From: Rhodococcus marinonascens NBRC 14363 | GTDB lineage: Bacteria > Actinomycetota > Actinomycetes > Mycobacteriales > Mycobacteriaceae | Assembly: GCF_001894885.1 (NCBI RefSeq) | Contig: NZ_BCXB01000034.1 | Coordinates: 1 to 38,769 of the forward strand | Direction of reading: 5' to 3' | DNA: 38,769 nt | In this document: in pieces, positions 9,524 to 17,460 of the stretch | Numbering within the stretch: position 1 is the stretch's first letter | Layout: every line of letters starts with the position of its first letter | The notes under the pieces: model-generated | Seen by the model: the letters and a program-made list of their open reading frames with translations, nothing else | Told to the model about the DNA's origin: nothing | Database searches by the model: none | Translations under genes and position numbers: made by a program

Positions 9524-9540
9524 ATTTACACTGTGTAAAT
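9524..9540. promoter_or_regulatory. Palindromic operator overlapping the PucR start codon
   Basis: ATTTACACTGTGTAAAT is a perfect 8+8 inverted repeat around one central base. Its last two bases are the first two of the regulator's ATG (9539-9541). It is far more AT-rich than its surroundings and lies in the 109-bp divergent promoter region with mmsA. A related, weaker sequence with the core CACTGT occurs about 25 bases to the left. It is the natural candidate binding site for the PucR protein, and occupancy would block the regulator's own translation start region and could control mmsA. The binding partner is inferred. Confidence 0.65.
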
Positions 9541-11149
9541 GCAGCCGACCATTGCCCAGATTCTCGCGCTCCCGGTTCTGCGGGCAGGGTTGCCGGAGGT
9601 GCTCGGTGGGGGGAATCTCGACCGCCCTGTGCGTTGGGTGCACGTCTCCGATGTCGCCGACGTCACCGACCTCCTCCAAGGTGGGGAACTCGTGCTCACC
9701 ACCGGTCGGCCGCTCGCGGACGAGGACACCAGGGCGGGGTACCTCACCGGCCTGGCCGAGGCGAGGGCGGCGGGCCTGGTCGTCGAGTTGGGCACCCACC
9801 TCGTTTCCGTACCGCCCGAACTGGCGGCGAAGGCCGACGAACTGCAACTCCCGGTCATCGCACTGCACCGTCAGATCAGGTTCGTCGAGGTCACCGAGGA
9901 AGTACACCGATCGATCGTCGCCGAGCAGTATGAGGAGGTTGCGTTCGCACGACACGTGCACGAGGTCTTCACCGACCTGAGCATGAAACGGGCCGCACTG
10001 AGCGAGATCGTCGACGCTGTCGCCGAGATCATCGACGCGGCGATCGTGCTCGAAGACCTCAACCGTCAGGTCCTCGCGTTCGCGTCGCACGGACAACCGA
10101 CGTCGGAACTGTTGGCCACCTGGGAACGCCGCTCGCGGCTGACGCCCGTGTCTTCCCACACCGCCGTCGCCGGCCCCGAATCATGGTTGACCACGCCGGT
10201 CGGGCCGCACCGGCAGGAGTGGGGGCGTCTCGTCGTTCCATGCCCGCCTGGCTCCGCGACGCGCGCCCGCACGGCTCTCGAGCGCGCCGCCCAGGCCCTC
10301 GCTCTACACCGGATGGTCGAGCAGGATCGGACGGCACTTGAACAGCGGGCGCAGAGCGGACTGGTCGACGAACTCCGACGTGGCCGCATCCCAGATGAAG
10401 CCGAGGCCACCGCACGTGCCCACGCGTTGGGCCTTCGGCCGGCCCTGAAGTATGTGCCGATCACGGTTCGGGTCAGCGAGACCGTCAACGCCGACCAAGT
10501 CTTGGCGCAGCGACGCGAGGTCGGCATGCTCGACGCAGTGCGTCACGCGGTGCGATCGGCGCTCCAGACCGCCCTGACGGCGAACCGACGACCCGGCCAG
10601 ATCGATCTTCTGCTGTCTGGGCCGCACATCGGTTCCCTGGAGGATTCGGTCACCGATGTGTGCATCGCGATCCGGGCCGCACTGATGCGACTCGACGGTG
10701 TGTCGCGCTGCGCGATCGGAGTCGGGCCCGAGTCGACCCGGTTACTCGACGCCGCGACTGGGCTCGGCGACTCCGAACACATCGCCGACGTCGCATTATC
10801 GCTGCCCGAGGGGAAACCCTTTCATCGCGCAACAGACATCCGGCTGCGGGGTCTGCTGGCCTTGATCCGGAACGACCCGCGGGTTCAGGCGTTCGCCGAA
10901 ACCGAACTGCGCGGCCTGCTCGACCACCGCACTCGCTACGGCGACGACGCCTTCGACCTTGTCCGCGCCTTCCTCGAGGTGGGGGGAAACAAGACCGAAC
11001 TCGCTAAACGGCTGCACCTCTCCCGGCCCACGCTGTACTCGAAACTGGCGGCGGTCCAGCGCATCCTCGGCGTCGATCTCGACGACGCCGAGTCCCGCAC
11101 CTCACTGCACACCGCCATGTTGATTCTGGACGGCACCAAGCCCGCCTGA
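9539..11149 (+). CDS. PucR-family transcriptional regulator
   Basis: A 536-residue regulator with the usual order of PucR/CdaR-like proteins. An N-terminal PucR ligand-sensing domain (about 1-125, with RPVRWVHVSDVADVTDLLQG) is followed by a GGDEF-like degenerate middle domain. A C-terminal helix-turn-helix (about 475-530, VGGNKTELAKRLHLSRPTLY) ends the protein. The family senses catabolic intermediates such as purine or amino-acid breakdown products and regulates adjacent operons. It is divergent from the mmsA/aminotransferase operon, so it is probably its regulator and its own. The ATG lies inside a palindrome and has no clear ribosome site, suggesting leaderless or weak translation. It ends 95 bp before hsdR. 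Confidence 0.93.
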   Translation: MQPTIAQILALPVLRAGLPEVLGGGNLDRPVRWVHVSDVADVTDLLQGGELVLTTGRPLADEDTRAGYLTGLAEARAAGLVVELGTHLVSVPPELAAKADELQLPVIALHRQIRFVEVTEEVHRSIVAEQYEEVAFARHVHEVFTDLSMKRAALSEIVDAVAEIIDAAIVLEDLNRQVLAFASHGQPTSELLATWERRSRLTPVSSHTAVAGPESWLTTPVGPHRQEWGRLVVPCPPGSATRARTALERAAQALALHRMVEQDRTALEQRAQSGLVDELRRGRIPDEAEATARAHALGLRPALKYVPITVRVSETVNADQVLAQRREVGMLDAVRHAVRSALQTALTANRRPGQIDLLLSGPHIGSLEDSVTDVCIAIRAALMRLDGVSRCAIGVGPESTRLLDAATGLGDSEHIADVALSLPEGKPFHRATDIRLRGLLALIRNDPRVQAFAETELRGLLDHRTRYGDDAFDLVRAFLEVGGNKTELAKRLHLSRPTLYSKLAAVQRILGVDLDDAESRTSLHTAMLILDGTKPA

Positions 11150-11244
11150 GCTAGGCCCAAGGATGCCGTCGCGCCGCACGGCACCAGAAGACGCGGGTTG
11201 TGCCAAAATCAGCGCACGTGACCGGGCGAGGAGACGAGACGTAG

Positions 11245-14200
11245 ATGGTGGGCAACTTCGAGTTTCTGCAGGCCGAATGGCCGCAGCTGTACGCCGAGGC
11301 CAAGAAGGCCGAGCGCGACGCACTGTTCGACCCCCGGACAACGTGCTTTTATGCCCGCAGAACCGTCGAGCACACCGTCAAGTGGATATACCGCGTCGAG
11401 TCGCTGACGGTGCCATACAAGAGCGACCTCTCCGCCCGCCTGCACGACCCTGCGTTCAGGGCGGTGGTGCCGCCCCAGGTCCTGCCGAAGATGAACATCA
11501 TCCGCGAATGGGGCAACAAGGCCGTCCACGAGGATCGGCCCGTCGCGAAGGACATCGGCCAGAAGGCGTTGTCTGAGTTGTTCCACATTCTGTCGTGGCT
11601 CGCCCGCGAGTACGCGAGCCGGCCCACCAGCAGACCCGCGCCGGGAACTCAGTTCGATCCCGCTCGTCTGCCGAAACCCGGCGGTGGTGCGGTGGTGGCC
11701 AAGTCGCTCGCGCAGGTGACGAAACTCGGTGACGAGCTTGCCGCCAAGGATGAGCTGCTCGAGGAAGCCGAGACCCAGCGCAAAGATCTCATCGCGCAAC
11801 TCGACGCCCGCGATGCCGCGATCGAGGCGGGTGAGGCCGCAAAGGCGAACTACGAGGAGTTGATCGCCAGACTCCAGACGGAGATCACCGCTGCCAAGGC
11901 TGACGCGGCGGCTACGCCCGACACCCACGACTACGACGAAGCGCAGACCCGCGCCGACATCATCGACCTACTCCTCGGCGAATCCGGGTGGGCACTCGAC
12001 CAGCCACGGGACCGCGAGTTCCCCGTCGACGGGATGCCCGACGGCAGGAGGGGGTTCGTCGATTACGTTCTGTGGGGGGCCGACGGGCTTCCGTTGGCCG
12101 TGGTCGAGGCCAAACGCGCGTCCACGGATGCCAGGGCGGGGCAGCATCAGGCGTCGCTCTACGCCGACTGCCTCGCGAAGATGTATGGCAGGCGTCCGAT
12201 CATCTACTACACCAATGGGTTCGAGCACTACATCTGGGACGACACCAGGCACGCGCCCAGACTCATAGAGGGATTCCACACCCGCGACGAACTCGAACTC
12301 CACATGCAGCGCCGCACCACGCGCAAGCAGTTGGCCACCATCGAGGTGCCCAAGCGCATCGTCGAACGGCCCTACCAGGAACACGCCATCCGCCGCGTCG
12401 CCGAGCATTTCGAGAGGGATCGCGAGCGGGCGGCGCTCCTGGTCATGGCGACAGGTTCAGGGAAGACCCGAACCGTCATCGCTCTCACCGAGATGCTGAT
12501 GCGCGCCAATTGGGCCAAGCGGGTGCTGTTCCTCGCCGACCGGGTGGCACTGGTCAAACAGGCCGCCAACGCGTTCAAGACCTTCCTGCCCGATTCTGCC
12601 CCGGTCAACCTGCTCACCGAGAGGAGGACGGACGGGCGCGTCTACATGGCGACCTATCCCACGATGATGGGGCTCATCAATGAAATCGAGAACGGGCAGC
12701 GGCGGTTCGGCCCCGGCCACTTCGACCTCGTCGTGATCGACGAGGCACACCGCTCGGTGTATCAGAAGTATCGACGCATCTTCGAGTACTTCGATTCGCT
12801 CCTGCTCGGACTCACGGCCACGCCCAAGGATGAAGTCGACTTCAACACCTACAAGCTCTTCAACCTCGAAACAGGAGTACCCACAGACGATTACACCCTG
12901 GATCAGGCCATCGAAGACGAATGGCTGGTGCCGCCGCGCGCGGTGACCGTTCCGCTCGCCTTCCCGCTGAAGGGGATCAAGTACGACGATCTCCCGGACG
13001 AGGAGAAGAAGCGGTGGGAAGGCGTCGACTGGGGTGAGGAGGACGACGAGGACGAGATCCCGGACGCGGTTCAGGCCGAAGCCGTCAACAAGTGGCTCTT
13101 CAACACCGACACGGTCGACAAGGCCCTCGGGGCCCTGATGACGCACGGACACCGCGTCGCCGGCGGGGACCGTCTCGGCAAGACCATCATCTTCGCGAAG
13201 AACCAGAACCATGCCGACTTCATCGAGGATCGCTTCAACGCCAATTACCCCGAGTTCAAGGGCAAGTTTGCGAGCGTCATCACGCATTCGAAATCCCACG
13301 CCCAGGACCTCATCGACAAGTTCTCGCAGCCCGAGCAGGAACCTCACGTCGCGATTTCGGTCGACATGCTGGACACCGGTATCGACGTACCCGAGGTGGT
13401 CAATCTCGTGTTCTTCAAACCGGTGAGGTCCAAGTCGAAGTTCTGGCAGATGGTTGGCCGAGGCACTCGCCTGTGCCCCGATCTGTATGGGCCCGGTCAG
13501 CACAAGACCGACTTCTTCATCTTCGATCTCTGCGGCAATTTCGAGTACTTCGACGAGCATCCGGACGCGGCGGAAAGTGCCAGGACGCTTCCGCTGTCTC
13601 AGCGACTGTTCGCCACCCGCACCGAGCTGTTGTTGGCGCTGGACAAGACCGCTTCCGACGGCGACTTGCGCGCCGCCACCGCCGACGTTCTCCACAAGCA
13701 TGTTCAGGCCATGCGCGTCGACAATTTCATCGTCCGACCGAAGCGTCGGGACGTGGAGAAGTACGCCGATCGGAGCGAGTGGGAGTCGCTGACCGAGCAG
13801 AAGGCCGCCGAGATCATCGATAATCTGGCGCCCCTGCCGAGCACGATCCGCGACAGCGACGAAATGGCGAAGCGGTTCGATCTGATGGTTCTTCGCGGTC
13901 AGTTGGCTGTCGTCTACGCCGACGGCACCTTGCCGAAGGCCGAGGCGCCGATAAGGGAAATTGCCGATGGCCTGCTCGAGGGACTCACCATCCCCAAGAT
14001 CAAGGCCAAAGAAGCACTGCTCCGCGATGTCTCGAGCGATGAGTGGTGGGAGGACGTCACCCTCCCGATGCTCGAAGAGGCCCGCCGCGAACTCCGTTCG
14101 ATCGTGGGATTGCTCGAGAAGAAGAAGCGGTCGATCGTCTACACCGACTTCAAAGACACCCTCGGTGAGGTCGTTGAACGGGACATGCCGGAGTTGCGGT

Positions 14201-14688
14201 CAGGTACCGGCACCGAGCGGTTCAATGCCAAGATGCGGGATTATCTGCGTCGCCAGCCAGAGAACCTCGCCCTGCAGAAGTTGCGCTCGGGAAAGGCGCT
14301 CACCGAGGCGGATCTGGCGTCTCTCGAGGAGTTGCTCGCGCGAAGCGGGGCGGGAGAACGCGAGGACCTCGACCGGGCGATCGAGAACGCGAACGGACTG
14401 GGCCGGTTCATTCGCTCGCTCGTGGGGCTAGATCACCAGGCAGCCAATGAGGCCTTTGCCGAGTTCCTGCAGGGGCGGACGGCGACCGCGAGCCAGATCG
14501 ACTTCATCAAACTCGTGATCGCCCACCTCACCAGGCACGGGGAGATGGAACCCGGACTGTTGTACGAGGCGCCGTTCACCGACAGCGCACCGCAGGGGCC
14601 TGATCAGGTGTTCGAGCCCAACCAGACTCTGCGCCTGGTCGAGGTCATCCGCACCATCAACGAGTCGGCCGAGGTGAAAAGCGCGTGA
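11245..14688 (+). CDS. hsdR: Type I restriction endonuclease subunit HsdR with N-terminal DUF4145
   Basis: A 1147-residue motor/nuclease subunit. The N-terminal ~130 residues are a DUF4145-like domain (AVHEDR near 97). A coiled coil follows (~150-220) and then the PD-(D/E)XK nuclease (Asp273, with Glu288 and Lys290 in VVEAKRA). The SF2 helicase has Walker A MATGSGKT at 401-408, DEAH at 499-502 and motif VI QMVGRGTR near 736. A long C-terminal helical HsdR_C/EcoEI-type domain would contact HsdM. It translocates DNA and cuts when sites are unmethylated. All key residues are present, so it looks active. It is separated from hsdM/hsdS by the 5-kb mmsA-aminotransferase-PucR block and has its own start 95 bp after PucR. 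GTGA overlap with the next gene. Confidence 0.96.
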   Translation: MVGNFEFLQAEWPQLYAEAKKAERDALFDPRTTCFYARRTVEHTVKWIYRVESLTVPYKSDLSARLHDPAFRAVVPPQVLPKMNIIREWGNKAVHEDRPVAKDIGQKALSELFHILSWLAREYASRPTSRPAPGTQFDPARLPKPGGGAVVAKSLAQVTKLGDELAAKDELLEEAETQRKDLIAQLDARDAAIEAGEAAKANYEELIARLQTEITAAKADAAATPDTHDYDEAQTRADIIDLLLGESGWALDQPRDREFPVDGMPDGRRGFVDYVLWGADGLPLAVVEAKRASTDARAGQHQASLYADCLAKMYGRRPIIYYTNGFEHYIWDDTRHAPRLIEGFHTRDELELHMQRRTTRKQLATIEVPKRIVERPYQEHAIRRVAEHFERDRERAALLVMATGSGKTRTVIALTEMLMRANWAKRVLFLADRVALVKQAANAFKTFLPDSAPVNLLTERRTDGRVYMATYPTMMGLINEIENGQRRFGPGHFDLVVIDEAHRSVYQKYRRIFEYFDSLLLGLTATPKDEVDFNTYKLFNLETGVPTDDYTLDQAIEDEWLVPPRAVTVPLAFPLKGIKYDDLPDEEKKRWEGVDWGEEDDEDEIPDAVQAEAVNKWLFNTDTVDKALGALMTHGHRVAGGDRLGKTIIFAKNQNHADFIEDRFNANYPEFKGKFASVITHSKSHAQDLIDKFSQPEQEPHVAISVDMLDTGIDVPEVVNLVFFKPVRSKSKFWQMVGRGTRLCPDLYGPGQHKTDFFIFDLCGNFEYFDEHPDAAESARTLPLSQRLFATRTELLLALDKTASDGDLRAATADVLHKHVQAMRVDNFIVRPKRRDVEKYADRSEWESLTEQKAAEIIDNLAPLPSTIRDSDEMAKRFDLMVLRGQLAVVYADGTLPKAEAPIREIADGLLEGLTIPKIKAKEALLRDVSSDEWWEDVTLPMLEEARRELRSIVGLLEKKKRSIVYTDFKDTLGEVVERDMPELRSGTGTERFNAKMRDYLRRQPENLALQKLRSGKALTEADLASLEELLARSGAGEREDLDRAIENANGLGRFIRSLVGLDHQAANEAFAEFLQGRTATASQIDFIKLVIAHLTRHGEMEPGLLYEAPFTDSAPQGPDQVFEPNQTLRLVEVIRTINESAEVKSA

Positions 14689-15038
14689 GCCTGCTGGAAG
14701 TGGACCGCGAGGCATTGGTGCGGTGCATCGCGGCCTGCGACAGATTGGCCGCCGAGATGCGGGATCTCGCACAGCGCGCGCGCCGCGACCTCGCGCCCGA
14801 CAACTTCGGCCTCGGTGAAACCCATCTGCGGTCGGCGGCAGCCTTGGCCGCGAGGTTCCGCGCGACGGCGATCGGTGGTCCGGGGGTGGCGGACGAGAAC
14901 ACCGCCGTAGGGATCTTCGCCGCACATGAGCGCTACGCGCTGGATCAGCGGGCGAGGTTCGAGGCAGCCCTCGCTCGGTACGACGCGCAGGACGCGGCGA
15001 TCGCGGATCACATCGAGGGTGCGGGCGCGCGCTTGTAG
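14685..15038 (+). CDS. Small helical protein coupled to hsdR, ESX/EspC-like
   Basis: A 117-residue protein starting at GTG within the hsdR stop (GTGA), so it is translationally coupled. It is almost wholly alpha-helical and Ala/Arg rich. A first helical stretch at 5-35 (LVRCIAACDRLAAEMRDLAQ), a mid loop with GIGGPG-type glycines near 62-66, and a second long helix at 75-112 give a hairpin reminiscent of WXG100/EspC-type proteins, though no W-X-G is present. No signal peptide or membrane segment. I do not recognise a named family. Position suggests either a partner or inhibitor of the restriction complex, or a stray type VII-type gene like those at the left end of the window. Both are inference. 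Confidence 0.7.
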   Translation: MSLLEVDREALVRCIAACDRLAAEMRDLAQRARRDLAPDNFGLGETHLRSAAALAARFRATAIGGPGVADENTAVGIFAAHERYALDQRARFEAALARYDAQDAAIADHIEGAGARL

Positions 15039-15042
15039 TCCT

Positions 15043-15056
15043 GCGCACTCGTGCGC
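15043..15056. terminator. Short hairpin between convergent genes
   Basis: GCGCAC-TC-GTGCGC forms a perfect 6-bp stem in the 28-base gap between the convergent hsdR-linked gene and the GDT1-family gene. No T-run follows. A bidirectional terminator is plausible but weakly supported. Confidence 0.4.
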
Positions 15057-15066
15057 GAACTGCGTG

Positions 15067-15771
15067 TCAGCCCTGGTACTGCATCTCGTCGGCGTCCGCT
15101 GCGACCTCGCGGCATCGGCGCGACCGGACGGAGCGCACCGTCGCGATGGCGATTGCGAGCACGATGAAGGCGCTACCGGCGATCGGGCCCGCCGCGTTGC
15201 CGGGGAACAAGCCTTCGAGTAGCAACCAGATGCCGAATGTGAAGAACAGGATCGCCGCGCCGATGCGGATGAAGCCCTCGGGCAGATGCTTGCCGAGCAT
15301 GGCGCCGAGGATGATGGCGAGGCCGTCGGCGGCAACCATGCCGACGGTCGACCCGATCCACACGCCGACTGTGTCGTGATCGGTGGCGAGCGTGACGGTG
15401 GCGAGCATCGTCTTGTCGCCCAGTTCGGCGAGCAGGAAGGCTGAAGTGACGGCCAGGAAGGCGGACCGCGCGGTCCGTCCGGCCTTGTGTTGCTCGTCTT
15501 CGCTGAGGCTGTCGCCGCGCAGCGTCCACGCGCCGAAGATCAGGTAGGCCACGCCGCCAACGATGCTGATCAGCGCTGTCGGGATGGCAACGCCGAGGTA
15601 GTGCCCGACAGCGACGGAGACCAGATGGACAAGGGCGGTCGCGACGGTGATGGCCGAGATGACGATCCACCAGCGGTAGCGCAGGGCGAACGTCATCGCC
15701 ATGAGTTGGGACTTGTCGCCCAGCTCGGCGACAAAAATTACAGCGAAGCTCAGTAGTGCGGCGGCCAGCAC
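15067..15771 (-). CDS. GDT1/TMEM165 (UPF0016) family divalent-cation transporter
   Basis: A membrane protein of about 234 residues with six to seven hydrophobic segments. The two family signatures E-L-G-D-K-S and E-L-G-D-K-T lie about 100 residues apart, near 16 and 114. GDT1/MneA proteins export Mn2+ (or exchange Ca2+/Mn2+) at the cytoplasmic membrane. I place the start at GTG 15769-15771, because AAGGAGG sits six bases before it. An ATG two codons upstream abuts that site directly and would be mis-spaced. The leader carries a yybP-ykoY-type Mn2+ riboswitch, which supports a manganese role and control by intracellular Mn2+. Confidence 0.93.
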   Translation of the reverse strand: MLAAALLSFAVIFVAELGDKSQLMAMTFALRYRWWIVISAITVATALVHLVSVAVGHYLGVAIPTALISIVGGVAYLIFGAWTLRGDSLSEDEQHKAGRTARSAFLAVTSAFLLAELGDKTMLATVTLATDHDTVGVWIGSTVGMVAADGLAIILGAMLGKHLPEGFIRIGAAILFFTFGIWLLLEGLFPGNAAGPIAGSAFIVLAIAIATVRSVRSRRCREVAADADEMQYQG

Positions 15772-15842
15772 GGACATCCTCCTTCGGTGGTCGGTCGGAG
15801 GATGTCAGGAAAGATTCCTCCGGCCTGGCAAGCGCGGGCGCG

Positions 15843-15972
15843 CCTGCTCGGCCGAAAGTCTCGCCCACCGGCACCGGCTGATCCGGCATCGGTTCACCAG
15901 GCCGGGTCCGGTGCGGTCGAGCACCGAGCCAGTATGTCGACACAGGCGATTGGGGGCTACTCCCCTTCGATG
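15843..15972 (-). promoter_or_regulatory. yybP-ykoY manganese riboswitch
   Basis: Read on the minus strand, the leader of the GDT1 gene has the conserved landmarks of the yybP-ykoY class in order. GGGGAGTAGC is at 15957-15966, GTCGACATAC follows about 20 bases later, then a variable stem, and last GGTGGGCGAGACTTTCGGCC near 15850-15870. The element ends about 70 bases before the gene, leaving room for an expression platform. This class binds Mn2+ and switches on Mn exporters. Boundaries are approximate, and a covariance-model search was not possible. Confidence 0.85.
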
Positions 15973-15978
15973 TCCGCA

Positions 15979-16007
15979 ATGTTAGCGCGGCATAATTGAA
16001 ATGGCAA
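15979..16007 (-). promoter_or_regulatory. Promoter of the riboswitch-controlled GDT1 gene
   Basis: On the minus strand, TTGCCA (16002-16007) and TAACAT (15979-15984) are separated by exactly 17 bases, a sigma-70-like arrangement. Transcription would begin just upstream of the first conserved riboswitch block. Confidence 0.55.
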
Positions 16008-16053
16008 AAGCGTCAACAAGTTTGGTGAACCGCGGGCAATAATTCGGGAAACC

Positions 16054-16581
16054 TTACGAAGCCAGCAGCATGGCCAAAACGGCGGTGTCCGGGTCGCTGA
16101 TCGGGTCGATGCCGACCCGGCTGACCATGGACGTCACCGTCCCGTCTCTTTCCGCCTCGACCCAGGCCGCGCGATGCTCGAGCCCTAGATGCGGGAGACC
16201 GGGCAGCAGTACACAGCCCGAGGCGGCGCCTGCGCACTCCGGCAACGACGGAGTCGTCTCCGACGGCGGGTGCAGCAGCATCAGCGCTGGTGGCTGGTGC
16301 TCGGCAAACTGACCGGGCTCCAGTGCGAACTCGCCGAGAACGGTTCCCTCCGCGACCACGAGACCAATGGTCTCGGGTTCGGGGTTTTCGGGCAGATCCT
16401 CGTGCGCTCCGAAGACCGTTGTGGTGTGCAGCAGTCCCGGAACCGAAGCCACCCGAACGGCGAGAGCTAGAAGCTGCGCCCATTCCTTGGTGGTGTCGGG
16501 CCAACGCCCGGAAATGACGAATCCCCGCAGAGTACCTTCGGCCTGAAAGGGTGAGATGCCGATGTAGCCGTCCTTGTTCAT
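16054..16581 (-). CDS. Hypothetical protein, 175 residues
   Basis: The start is set by GAGGAGGT six bases before the ATG at 16581, reading MNKDGYIGISPFQAEGTLRG. Longer in-frame extensions to 16677 lack a ribosome site. The protein has a mixed alpha/beta composition, a proline-rich middle (QPPALMLLHPPSE) and no signal peptide or membrane segment. I do not recognise the family and assign no function. It stands alone between the Mn riboswitch promoter and a decayed region. A CIRCE-like site lies ~90 bases upstream, so heat-shock (HrcA) control is possible. Confidence 0.75.
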   Translation of the reverse strand: MNKDGYIGISPFQAEGTLRGFVISGRWPDTTKEWAQLLALAVRVASVPGLLHTTTVFGAHEDLPENPEPETIGLVVAEGTVLGEFALEPGQFAEHQPPALMLLHPPSETTPSLPECAGAASGCVLLPGLPHLGLEHRAAWVEAERDGTVTSMVSRVGIDPISDPDTAVLAMLLAS

Positions 16582-16668
16582 CTCTACCTCCTCGGTGCGA
16601 TCGAAACGCAGTCGAACATGCCTCGCTGCACACCTCGTTGGGTACTTGAAGGATGCGCCACATACTGC

Positions 16669-16696
16669 CTGGCACACAAGGGCATGTGAGTGCTAA
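16669..16696. promoter_or_regulatory. CIRCE-like HrcA operator, degenerate
   Basis: The right half is a perfect GAGTGCTAA (16688-16696). The left half CTGGCACAC (16669-16677) differs by one base from the actinobacterial-type CTGGCACTC. The spacer is 10 bases instead of 9. It sits upstream of the 175-residue hypothetical gene. No chaperone gene is nearby, so it may regulate that gene or be a relic. Confidence 0.45.
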
Positions 16697-16788
16697 CTGT
16701 CGCGGGTCATGACGTTATAGACACCGGGTTACGGGGCTGAACGCACTGGTGCCGGGCCACTGAGGCCGAACCACCCTCTCGGCCTCGT

Positions 16789-17013
16789 CTACCCGGGACG
16801 CTGTGGTTGCAAGCTCCGGTAGACGGCGTCCGCCAGCGCCCGGGCTCGCGGGGCGAGCCGGTCGATCACCGTCGATCCCCGGTTCGGCACGCAGCCGAAG
16901 GACACCTCGCGCTCCGGCCCGGCGAAGCCAAACGCACCACTCGCACCGGCGAGGCAGGAAGCCGTGGTCAGCCCCGCGTCTGCAGGGAACTGTGGGCTAT
17001 CGGCCACCACCAC
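16789..17013 (-). pseudogene. C-terminal remnant of a beta-lactamase-like serine esterase
   Basis: This frame ends in AFGFAGPEREVSFGCVPNR and APRARALADAVYRSL. It closely resembles the C-terminal end of class C beta-lactamase/EstB-type serine hydrolases, in which a GH-x-G-x-GG-x-x-GF-A-D-P stretch precedes G-Y-V-P-N-R. The catalytic SxxK and YxN regions are absent, and the expected G-H-x-G motif is damaged (CLAGASGAF). Only ~75 codons remain, so this is a decayed fragment. No residual function is likely. Confidence 0.55.
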
Positions 17014-17224
17014 GCCGAGGTCTCACGTGATCTCGAGTAGAAGGCTGCGGCATGTACCGGCCGAGTGGACTGTGCGGCGCTGTCCCATTAGCTTGGGGGC
17101 CTAACAGTCCGGCCAGTGCCGTGGGCCACCGCAGGCGCGCTCGCCGCACCGTCGTAGGACGGGCTTTCCAGCTATACCCTGAAACGAATACTCAGCGCGT
17201 ACAACTCGGCGAATGAATTGGAGG

Positions 17225-17460
17225 TCATGACTTTTCCAATCTCGAATGCTCGGTGATGGCTTGCACCGGGCAGGTCGAAACGGCCTCGGCGATGATCGAC
17301 TCGTCGACGTGATCCTTCCAGTCCGGCGGGAGCACGCTATAGCCCTCGTCGGTCGGCATGCAGACCGACGACACCGGAGAAGCGGCAAGTGGTGGCCGGG
17401 CCCTCGGTGGAATGCATGCAGAGCGACATCTCGATTGCCGCCCGGGCGAGGGTCTCCGTC
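17225..17460 (-). pseudogene. Ferredoxin remnant, frameshifted
   Basis: One minus-strand frame ends in DEGYSVLPPDWKDHVDESII followed by AEAVSTCPVQAITEH. This matches the C-terminal half of single-cluster [3Fe-4S]/[4Fe-4S] ferredoxins of the P450-partner type, with the last cluster cysteine in TCPVQAI. The upstream cysteine region (SLCMHSTEGPATTC) lies in a different frame, so a frameshift separates the halves. A short next frame starts in an ATGA overlap and stops after 18 codons, as if the following gene were also cut. Family call from motif only. Confidence 0.5.

Noticed and set aside
12457-13701. 414-codon minus-strand open frame inside hsdR
   Set aside because: Antisense shadow of a high-GC gene; no start signal or family motif, and hsdR is intact there.
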